DNA of 18,582 bases, from positions 1 to 18,582 of the forward strand of contig JAGLML010000008.1 in the NCBI GenBank assembly GCA_023140035.1. The letters run 5' to 3'. Of the stretch, positions 6,832-12,563 are shown in pieces. The notes beneath the pieces were generated by a model that worked only from the letters and a program-made list of their open reading frames with translations, made no database searches and was not told where the DNA came from. Every line of letters starts with the position of its first letter. Within the stretch, counting starts at the first letter, position 1. The DNA comes from Thermoplasmatales archaeon. Lineage in GTDB: Archaea > Thermoplasmatota > E2 > DHVEG-1. Both the position numbers and the translations under genes were made by a program.

Positions 6832-7977
6832 TCACATCTCTATATCATATGGTTCTTGTGCAGGATTCCTATCAAGATAAAACCAATTATTAGGTGTTCT
6901 ACCCAGTAGTCTATGGAATATATTAGGCATTAATAAAGAAAATCCTAAATAACCAGAAATAATATAAGGTTTCGTTCTTGGTTCGCCCCAATAGTTGCCA
7001 TCCCAATGTATTCTTGGAATAATATTTGGTATAATAGGTTTTAAACCAAAAGTTATTCTTGCAAAAATTGCCATAAAGATAGTATGAAAAAAATATCCGT
7101 TACTTTCATTATTTCCTAGTAAATTGTTCTGTAAGACTTTTTCATTAAATGAATCTTGCACAATAATTCCCCATTTTTCGTTATTTGATAAGTTGTTTAA
7201 AATAATCGTATTATTATCTGAAAACATTGATGAGATTCCACCGTAAGAGTTATTTAACGCAGTATTTCCAAAGACATAGTTGTTTTGTGAAAATGATAAC
7301 TCAATACCATAATTGCCATCTGTTACTAAATTCCCAATTATATTATTGTTGTTTGCAACTTCTAAAAAAATTCCTGAACCCCTAACTGAAATTATATTAT
7401 TGCTAATAGTAGTGTGATTACTCACTGATATTTCTATTCCCCACGAAATGTCGAAAGTAAAAATATTATCAGAGATGTTATTATATTCGGAATAAAGAAT
7501 ATGAACCCCTACTGTTCTGTTGCTCGTAAAAATATTATCAGATATAATATTGTAATCCGAAAGTATATTTATCAAGTAGTGGTCGTAGCTATAATTATAA
7601 ATTCCAAATTTTTGAATTGTAAAACCAGATAGGATTACATTATCAGCAGAAATATTTACAACAATATTCTCTACTGAAGTTCCATCAATAACCGTAGTAT
7701 CCTTATCTTCACCTATCAAAGTAATAGATTTATCCACATTCAAATTCTCATAATAAGGTGAACTATCATCATACACATACACTGTATCTCCATTACTTGA
7801 ATCATTGATAGCATCCTGAATCTTACTATAGTTCCCTGTTCCATTACCACCCACATACAATGTGTTATCAAAAGACATAGGTTGTATTAATTGTTTCTCC
7901 AGATTTAATCCAGTAGAAGATGATATAGTCATTCCTATGAACAACAGCATTATCCCTATTGTTAGGATTTTTTTCAT
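6832..7977 (-). CDS. Secreted NosD-like beta-helix protein, paralogue 1
   Basis: A 381-residue exported protein. The ATG at 7977 (MKKILTIGIMLLFIGMTISS) is preferred over one 27 nt upstream because GGGAGG (7987-7992) lies just before it. A signal peptide is followed by LYVGGNGTGNYSKIQDAIND and NGDTVYVYDDSSPYYENL, the usual entry to archaeal NosD/CASH domains, and then about 250 residues of rungs of the form YNIISDN.F..N. The tail ends DRNPAQEPYDI, the same ending as the paralogue at 14906-16024. Promoter, leader and signal peptide are also nearly identical to that paralogue, whereas the rungs have diverged. Ligand is unknown; cell-surface or secreted carbohydrate interaction is a reasonable guess. 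Confidence 0.87.
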   Translation of the reverse strand: MKKILTIGIMLLFIGMTISSSTGLNLEKQLIQPMSFDNTLYVGGNGTGNYSKIQDAINDSSNGDTVYVYDDSSPYYENLNVDKSITLIGEDKDTTVIDGTSVENIVVNISADNVILSGFTIQKFGIYNYSYDHYLINILSDYNIISDNIFTSNRTVGVHILYSEYNNISDNIFTFDISWGIEISVSNHTTISNNIISVRGSGIFLEVANNNNIIGNLVTDGNYGIELSFSQNNYVFGNTALNNSYGGISSMFSDNNTIILNNLSNNEKWGIIVQDSFNEKVLQNNLLGNNESNGYFFHTIFMAIFARITFGLKPIIPNIIPRIHWDGNYWGEPRTKPYIISGYLGFSLLMPNIFHRLLGRTPNNWFYLDRNPAQEPYDIEM

Positions 7978-8016
7978 AAAATGAATCCTCCCTTTATAAT
8001 TCACATAAACGACATA

Positions 8017-8026
8017 TTATATAAAT
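8017..8026 (-). promoter_or_regulatory. TATA box for NosD-like paralogue 1
   Basis: ATTTATATAA on the minus strand, 40-50 nt before the ATG. The surrounding sequence (GATTTTGTT.CAAATATTTATATAATAT) is the same as in paralogue 2. Confidence 0.65.
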
Positions 8027-8064
8027 ATTTGTAACAAAATCTTATTTGGGGTTTCATAAGATAA

Positions 8065-8087
8065 ACCAACCCAAATGATACAGAACC
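8065..8087 (-). repeat. Fragment of the intergenic element (copy F)
   Basis: ACCAACCCAAATGATACAGA followed by ACC matches one and a half units of the ACCA/TGGT arm up to the bases next to the core, but the core and left array are absent. It sits upstream of NosD-like paralogue 1 at the same place where complete copy D sits upstream of paralogue 2. Confidence 0.55.
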
Positions 8088-8131
8088 ATTCTTTATTTTA
8101 AGGAGAAGCTATTTTTTCTTCAAAATCCATT

Positions 8132-8404
8132 ATGGCTTGGTCTGAATTGTTCCGTGATTCTGTGTGTGCAAAGCTTGAAATTCATGATAGCGATGAAAAA
8201 GAAAAACCATTTTATCGTGATCTTACAGATGATGATTTTCTAAAGATAAAGTTGTGTCTTTCAAGATTACTTAATTGGCAGATGTGGAAAGCTCCAAAAG
8301 GGAATGAAATTGATGCATCTTTGGCAGGAAATAAAAGCTATCTAAAAGACTGGTTCAAGAACAAAGGCTTAACAACTGGGTTTATCATGGGAGCGCCTGA
8401 ATAA
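8132..8404 (+). CDS. Hypothetical protein (90 aa), possibly a gene fragment
   Basis: A soluble, charged frame (MAWSELFRDSVCAKLEIHDS..FYRDLTDDDFLKIKLCLSRLLNWQMW..NEIDASLAGNKSYLKDWFKNKGLTTGFIMGAPE). Its composition and codon use look protein-like, and the sequence resembles a globular C-terminal domain more than a complete protein. AGGAGA at 8101-8106 is too far (25 nt) from the ATG for a normal ribosome-binding site, although the frame is open upstream to 8099 and an ATT at 8111 would sit closer. No family is recognised. It could be the surviving 3' end of a larger gene. Confidence 0.5.
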   Translation: MAWSELFRDSVCAKLEIHDSDEKEKPFYRDLTDDDFLKIKLCLSRLLNWQMWKAPKGNEIDASLAGNKSYLKDWFKNKGLTTGFIMGAPE

Positions 8405-8588
8405 TATAGATTGATATTAATATCTTATCTAATACTATCGACCATTCTAGTTTTGGTACTTTTTTAAGTAAGTGTTTTAATATTATGCACTTAAAATTAA
8501 ACCATCTCCACTTCTGTTGTTTTTGAATTTTTGTGCAGAATCACCAAAATATAAAATTGAGCTCGAAAGTCTCTCTCCTTATTTATTG

Positions 8589-8716
8589 GACTTTACGGGC
8601 AAAAACACGACTTTACGGGCAAAGTTGACTTTACAGGCAAAGCCCCCTTTTTCGGCTTTGCACCCTTATTCGGTTTTTTCACCTAATTTGGGTGCAAAAA
8701 TGCTATTTTGGGTGCA
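8589..8716 (+). repeat. Intergenic element copy C (variant right arm)
   Basis: Left array: GACTTTACRGGCAAA at 8589, 8609 and 8627 (steps 20, 18, identical to copy D). Core: CCCTTTTTCGG at 8645-8655, enclosed by a perfect 8-bp hairpin GCAAAGCC (8637-8644)/GGCTTTGC (8654-8661). The right arm differs from the other copies: GGGTGCA repeats at 8690 and 8710 (20 nt apart) plus one inverted TGCACCC at 8659-8665. It lies between the small ORF and the convergent DUF4382 gene. The ORF that crosses it is repeat-derived. Confidence 0.8.
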
Positions 8717-8760
8717 GAGTAGTTAACTTTAAATAAAATAAAAAAAGAAGAGAGGTTATT

Positions 8761-10320
8761 TTATTCTTGTATCACTTTTATTGTTGGTTTCATTATGTAT
8801 TTGTTGTTTCCTGTTTTGTGAACGGATTTCTGCACGTCAAAGTCCAAGGTTAATGTAAGAGTCTCATTATCCTGTACAAGGAATGGTTTAATTAGTTTCA
8901 CATTCTTTGACGGGATTTTCAAATTATACTGAACTCCATCGATTGTCACCAGAGCTTCATCTACAAAGAGTCGTATCTGGGTATACCATCCTGCACTCAA
9001 GTTTGCCTCACCAAGAAACTCTGTTGCATTTTGTATTTGAATAAGATCAAATGTCTGTGGTTCCTCAGCAATAGTAATCCATGATCCATTTGTGTCATTT
9101 TGATTTATACCTGCATAATGGACTCTTATCTGTGAAATATTGACTATCGCCTCTGTAATATTAAGACCCGGCGCATCAGTTATTTGCATGACCAGTGTTC
9201 CAGTTCCTTCTTCAGCCCATCCATTCAGCAATCCACTAACTACAAGGAAGTATTTGAATATGGGTAATGCATTTGGAAACCGATCAAATAACAACCTGAG
9301 CAGTGGAAAGTTAAAAATGAAAGGTTTGTTTTTCGGTGTTGTAAGAATTACATCGATTTTACAGGAATCACTAGAATCATCAGTATTAGCCACTTTTATT
9401 TTACCAGTGGAATTCTTGTTTTTTTCATTTGGTGCTTCTACACTTACTGTTACAGTAGTCCAACCCCCAGCAGCAAGACCAGTGCCACTTGAAGGGCTAA
9501 ATGTCCAATTGGTTCCCCAAGTTGGAAGAGTGGTAGTTTCTACCGCCCAGTTAAGAAGTGAACCAGGATCACCCACGTTACCAACTTGAAACGTTCCAGT
9601 AACTGTATCACCTGGTTTTACACCAGTCCAAACAAGACGACCATCACAGGATAAATCAGGTTTAGGTTCTTCTCCAGTAATTACAAATGCAAGGTCTAAT
9701 GGAACTCCTAATAATGGATCAATAAGTGGGTACCATCCTGTTGGATTACCATATACTGCAGCATCTTCATATTGTTCTGTTGAGGTCTTCCAACCTAATG
9801 CATCAGGTTCATAAAACGGCGTGGAGATAACCAGCCAGTAAATGGTTCCTTCATCTTGTGGAAATGGGTCATCAATGTTTACGATGTTAATTTGATAGTA
9901 AGTATTATGATCGTTCTCATACCATATGTTTGGCGGATGGAACCAACCTTGATCGCCATAAAAAGGTCCTCTGATTATGAACTCATCTACATCGAATTGT
10001 CTGCTCCATAATTGTTGCGCAGGTCTTGATGGTGGCCCTGGGTTATTTGACCATATACTAACTTTTAGCCATGGTAAATCTTGTACATCATCTCCTCTCC
10101 ATGAAATCCAGAAATGTATATCAGTTACGTTTCCTGATTCGCTACATTTCCAATCGTCTCCCAACATCCAGTCATGGAAGTTTACATCCCAGCCATATGG
10201 ATCAGGTAACTGTGGGAAATGCATCTTATGTCCGTCACCCTCGTCCCAATCTGCGACAGCTATGCCCGCAGTGCCTATCAACAGCATACATACAAAAATA
10301 CCTAATATTTTCTTTTTCAT
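8761..10320 (-). CDS. Secreted protein with DUF7901-like N-terminus and C-terminal DUF4382 domain
   Basis: A 519-residue exported protein starting at ATG 10320 with GGAGG (10329-10333) upstream. The signal peptide (KKKILGIFVCMLLIGTAGIAVA) is cut near residue 23. Residues of about 25-210 form a Trp-rich jelly-roll-like domain (MLGDDWKCSESGNVTDIHFWISW), which I associate with archaeal/bacterial secreted DUF7901-type proteins. Residues 220-325 look like an Ig/BACON-type domain (PGDTVTGTFQVGNVGD..LNWAV). Residues of about 333-357 (LLRLLFDRFPNALPIFKYFL) form a hydrophobic segment resembling the C-terminus of the propeller protein. Residues of about 368-519 fit DUF4382 (GTLVMQITDAPG..ITEAIVNISQIRVH..GWYTQIRL). 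Probably displayed on the cell surface; ligand is unknown. Confidence 0.85.
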   Translation of the reverse strand: MKKKILGIFVCMLLIGTAGIAVADWDEGDGHKMHFPQLPDPYGWDVNFHDWMLGDDWKCSESGNVTDIHFWISWRGDDVQDLPWLKVSIWSNNPGPPSRPAQQLWSRQFDVDEFIIRGPFYGDQGWFHPPNIWYENDHNTYYQINIVNIDDPFPQDEGTIYWLVISTPFYEPDALGWKTSTEQYEDAAVYGNPTGWYPLIDPLLGVPLDLAFVITGEEPKPDLSCDGRLVWTGVKPGDTVTGTFQVGNVGDPGSLLNWAVETTTLPTWGTNWTFSPSSGTGLAAGGWTTVTVSVEAPNEKNKNSTGKIKVANTDDSSDSCKIDVILTTPKNKPFIFNFPLLRLLFDRFPNALPIFKYFLVVSGLLNGWAEEGTGTLVMQITDAPGLNITEAIVNISQIRVHYAGINQNDTNGSWITIAEEPQTFDLIQIQNATEFLGEANLSAGWYTQIRLFVDEALVTIDGVQYNLKIPSKNVKLIKPFLVQDNETLTLTLDFDVQKSVHKTGNNKYIMKPTIKVIQE

Positions 10321-10393
10321 TTTTTTATGCCTCCGTCCCCAATTATTAAAATTGGGTAAAATAGATACATATCATCTTGATTTAAAGTTTTCC

Positions 10394-10402
10394 TTATAAA
10401 TA
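10394..10402 (-). promoter_or_regulatory. TATA box for the DUF4382 gene
   Basis: TATTTATAA on the minus strand about 75 nt before the ATG, giving a leader of about 45 nt. Confidence 0.5.
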
Positions 10403-10430
10403 TTATTGCAACATCTATAACAAGATAGTT

Positions 10431-11744
10431 CTAAAAAGAATCAGATGGGGCCATTGTGACTTCCTTCTGTAATCCATCAAAAGATAATAATTCAGAAGTT
10501 CCGTTGAGCTGGATCATTTCATGAATTAATACTGTAATATTATAAGCAATAATCTTACAGAGCAATTCATTCTCCTGAGCCACTCTATCTTTTGATTTTA
10601 TACTATCTCCAAACTTTCTTTTAATCGCATGAAATGTTGATTCAGCATTAGACCGCTTATGATAATGTTCCTCAAACTCTTCCCTATGCATCTGGAAAAA
10701 ATGAAAGGTTTTTCTCCATAACGCACCACTGTTTTTTCCAGTGGCGTTTTTCTTAAATGGAATAAATGCCTTGGCGTTGTATTTATCTGCTATTTGTAGA
10801 TTTTTAGCCGATGAATAAGCAGGATCACCGTATAACTCCTTTATCTCAAAATTCTTAGCAGTTTCCTCAACTAGTTTCTTGAATTGAGGACTGTCATTTC
10901 CATATTCATCAGTGATAACAACAGCCGCTACAATATTACTATTCACTCCAGTTGAAATATGGCATTTTAGCCAGTTGTGTTTTCGATTAATCCCATGTTT
11001 TACTCTACAATATTCACTGAATGTTGAACATCGAAAGCCACTGCTATCCAAAGCAAAACAGGTTTCAATACCATTCAATGAAGTCGCTATTTGTGTGACA
11101 AGGTCATAAAGTAACGGTGTAAGTTCAGGTTTTAGGAGTGTTCGTGATATAGCGTTATAGTGGATTGACTTTGATATATTCTGATTTAGTAACGCTTGCT
11201 CAAATACACATTGCGAACGCCTACTGGACAATTGGCTATATGCTTTCATAACACAGCAGTATATTAAGTCGCTTAGTTTGTGACGGGGTCGCCCCATGTT
11301 CTGTTCAGAATCTTCGATATTTGAAACAAGACTATAGAGTAGGTTTTCGAAATATTCAAACTCATGCATCTGTGCATGATTATATTCTTTCCAATTCTGA
11401 GGATATGATCTAGTTGTAATTTCTGGTGATTCATCTTCAATTGTTACATATCCAATTTCTAAGTACAGTCGTAGTGCTGTGATGTGTTTGCATTCAAGCT
11501 TGTTCTTAATAAAATAAGGGCAATTGCATACCCAACGATTGTGTTTCCATTGGACTTTGTAGCTACCAAAACCAGTTTGAGATTGCACAAGAAAAAGACC
11601 GGTCTTGATTTTTTGTATAGCGTTTTCACGACTAAGTATTATCTTAGCTTTTTGTTCTTTTAAAAAAGTATACCTGCTTTGGTTTTCTTTATGGAAACCT
11701 TTATTTCCTTCATCTTCTATTTTCTTTCGGGGTTTGATACTCAT
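10431..11744 (-). CDS. SWIM zinc-finger DDE transposase
   Basis: A 437-residue transposase. A basic N-terminus is followed by a SWIM zinc finger (C73, C75, C85, H87: CNC..CKH) and an RNase H-like DDE core with D233 (ALDSSGF), D307 (YGDPAYSS) and E368 (NAESTFHA), an arrangement of the IS4/IS5-type superfamily. The start ATG at 11744 is chosen because GGAGT (11753-11757) precedes it and because the longer frame to 11963 runs antiparallel in phase over a separate small gene (11795-11935). Nothing is visibly broken, so it may be active. A decayed relative lies at 501-914. Confidence 0.88.
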   Translation of the reverse strand: MSIKPRKKIEDEGNKGFHKENQSRYTFLKEQKAKIILSRENAIQKIKTGLFLVQSQTGFGSYKVQWKHNRWVCNCPYFIKNKLECKHITALRLYLEIGYVTIEDESPEITTRSYPQNWKEYNHAQMHEFEYFENLLYSLVSNIEDSEQNMGRPRHKLSDLIYCCVMKAYSQLSSRRSQCVFEQALLNQNISKSIHYNAISRTLLKPELTPLLYDLVTQIATSLNGIETCFALDSSGFRCSTFSEYCRVKHGINRKHNWLKCHISTGVNSNIVAAVVITDEYGNDSPQFKKLVEETAKNFEIKELYGDPAYSSAKNLQIADKYNAKAFIPFKKNATGKNSGALWRKTFHFFQMHREEFEEHYHKRSNAESTFHAIKRKFGDSIKSKDRVAQENELLCKIIAYNITVLIHEMIQLNGTSELLSFDGLQKEVTMAPSDSF

Positions 11745-11759
11745 ATTATCAGACTCCAC

Positions 11760-11789
11760 GACCTTGGGAAGTCCCAACTTCCCTTGGTC
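11760..11789 (-). promoter_or_regulatory. Hairpin upstream of the SWIM/DDE transposase start
   Basis: GACC-TT-GGGAAGT-CCCA-ACTTCCC-TT-GGTC forms a stem of 7 plus 4 bp around a 4-nt loop. It ends two bases before the GGAGT ribosome-binding site. Position and shape match the hairpins before both IS6-like transposases. Confidence 0.6.
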
Positions 11790-11794
11790 AAGTC

Positions 11795-11935
11795 TTATTT
11801 GTCGGGTTTTTGATGATTTTCTAAGACAACTATTTTTGCTTGATGTCCTACATATTTCTTCAGACCGTATATCCTGCCGTCTTTTCCTATTCGGCTTTCG
11901 ATCACGGTTTTGACGTTGTCTATTTCTATCTTCAT
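11795..11935 (-). CDS. DUF2080-like transposon-encoded small protein
   Basis: A 46-residue frame, too short for ordinary gene calling, beginning MKIEIDNVKTVIESRIGKDG and continuing RIYGLKKYVGHQAKIVVLE. It has the shape of the DUF2080 transposon-associated family: beta strand, ..E..V...G.....PKKY.G..V.VVVLE. These proteins resemble AbrB/SpoVT-like swapped-hairpin DNA binders and are usually encoded just before archaeal transposases. Here the gene lies 50 nt upstream of the transposase, in a different frame, and they are probably cotranscribed from the TATA box at 11991-12000. A GGGA-type ribosome-binding site is weak. It may regulate the transposase or its own promoter; that is inference. Confidence 0.65.
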   Translation of the reverse strand: MKIEIDNVKTVIESRIGKDGRIYGLKKYVGHQAKIVVLENHQKPDK

Positions 11936-11949
11936 CGTTTCCCTTTATA

Positions 11950-11965
11950 GGGTGCAATTGCACCC
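11950..11965 (-). promoter_or_regulatory. Perfect 16-bp palindrome (candidate operator) in the leader
   Basis: GGGTGCAATTGCACCC is a perfect palindrome between the TATA box (11991-12000) and the ATG of the DUF2080-like gene (11935), near the expected transcription start. It suits a dimeric repressor or an RNA hairpin. Confidence 0.6.
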
Positions 11966-11990
11966 TTGTATTACCTGTATAGGGTTTATG

Positions 11991-12000
11991 ATATAAATAA
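11991..12000 (-). promoter_or_regulatory. TATA box for the transposase unit
   Basis: TTATTTATAT on the minus strand, with a TCCCC-AAAAA-GGGGA hairpin (12004-12018) immediately upstream in the region where the TFB element would lie. Confidence 0.55.
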
Positions 12001-12159
12001 TTTTCCCCTTTTTGGGGATTATTACGAGAAATATTTTTATTAAGTGACTTAGATTGAAAATCATTATTTAGAGAAATATTTATATATTTATTGTGTTATT
12101 ATTTTATATTGTCCATGTCAATTACCTTTAATGTATATTGATTTGGAAATGTTAAATGG

Positions 12160-12210
12160 TTTATATATCATGAATGACCGTACGGTACACCGTACGTACA
12201 ACTGTACGGT
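12160..12210 (+). promoter_or_regulatory. Orphan promoter with clustered CCGTAC operator sites
   Basis: TTTATATAT (12160-12168) is followed by the palindrome ACCGTACGGT (12177-12186), then ACCGTACG (12189-12196) and the inverted TGTACGGT (12203-12210). The sites cover the expected transcription start. No protein gene follows on the plus strand before the opposing tRNAs; transcription would read into the inverted repeat at 12229-12280. Confidence 0.55.
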
Positions 12211-12228
12211 ATAATTCGGATGGTTCGG

Positions 12229-12280
12229 AAGGGGCATCTTAGAATCATCAACTTTCGCTTGCAGATGGTTTTCGCCCCTT
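12229..12280. other. Inverted repeat; possible small structured RNA or leader
   Basis: AAGGGGC (12229-12235) pairs with GCCCCTT (12274-12280) around a 38-nt loop that contains CATC/GATG. It lies between the operator cluster and the 3' end of the tRNA-Val gene. No box C/D pair or ACA box is convincing. The loop also shares TTTCGCTTGCA with the start region of the winged-helix gene (around 14000), so it may be a remnant of a duplicated gene start. Confidence 0.35.
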
Positions 12281-12303
12281 TCAATCATATTAGTAAACCT
12301 CTG

Positions 12304-12377
12304 TGGGGCCGACGGGATTTGAACCCATATCTTCCGCTGCGTAACGGCGACGTTCTATCCCACTAAACTACGACCCC
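12304..12377 (-). tRNA. tRNA-Val (anticodon TAC) with irregular anticodon arm
   Basis: The cloverleaf is complete: acceptor GGGGTCG/CGGCCCC with A73, D stem GTTT/GAAC, T arm ATGGG-TTCAAAT-CCCGT, variable loop AAGAT. Counting from both sides places GTTACGC in the anticodon loop, so the anticodon is TAC (valine). The anticodon stem TCGCC/AGCGG has a C-A mismatch next to the loop, and loop position 32 is G and could pair with C38, both unusual. CCA is not encoded. It follows the other tRNA after only 2 nt, so they are probably processed from one transcript. Confidence 0.85.
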
Positions 12378-12379
12378 AT

Positions 12380-12465
12380 CGGGAAGAGAGGGATTTGAAC
12401 CCTCGTGGTGGGCAACCAAACCGATCTAAAGTCGGGCGCATTAGACCGAACTCTGCCATCTTCCC
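12380..12465 (-). tRNA. Class II tRNA with apparent UUA anticodon (Ser/Leu-like body)
   Basis: 86 nt with acceptor GGGAAGA/TCTTCCC, discriminator G73, D stem GCA/TGC with a long D loop, T arm GAGGG-TTCAAAT-CCCTC and a long variable arm (TGGT-TGCCC-ACCA). The anticodon stem is CCGA/TCGG and the 7-nt loop is CTTTAGA, which puts UUA at positions 34-36. That anticodon would read UAA, a stop codon. G73 with a long variable arm points to serine identity in archaea (leucine tRNAs have A73). CCA is not encoded. The fold is convincing; decoding is uncertain and it may be a degenerate gene. Confidence 0.85.
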
Positions 12466-12521
12466 ATAATTTCTTTCAAACAGGTAAATTTTCACATCTC
12501 CTATTTTTTGTTTTTACTCCC

Positions 12522-12540
12522 GCCGAAAAATCGGCTTTTT
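12522..12540. terminator. Hairpin GCCGA/TCGGC followed by T5
   Basis: GCCGA (12522-12526), loop AAAA, TCGGC (12531-12535), then TTTTT on the plus strand. On the minus strand it lies 24 nt after the stop of the winged-helix gene and upstream of the tRNAs, so it could end that transcript as a stem-loop. Which strand it serves is unclear. Confidence 0.4.
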
Positions 12541-12563
12541 GAATCTAACTTTGCATCCGATAG

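Noticed and set aside
8517..8726. Plus-strand ORF of 69 aa (contains LRAKLTLQAKPPFS)
   Set aside because: It is a translation of element copy C, similar in kind to the false ORF in copy A.
9140..9589. Plus-strand ORF of 149 aa opposite the DUF4382 gene
   Set aside because: It is an antisense shadow; the opposite strand has a signal peptide, recognisable domains and a ribosome-binding site.
12229..12280. Box C/D or H/ACA guide RNA beside tRNA-Val
   Set aside because: A TTGATGA resembling box C is present on the minus strand, but no box D or ACA box sits at the right distance.
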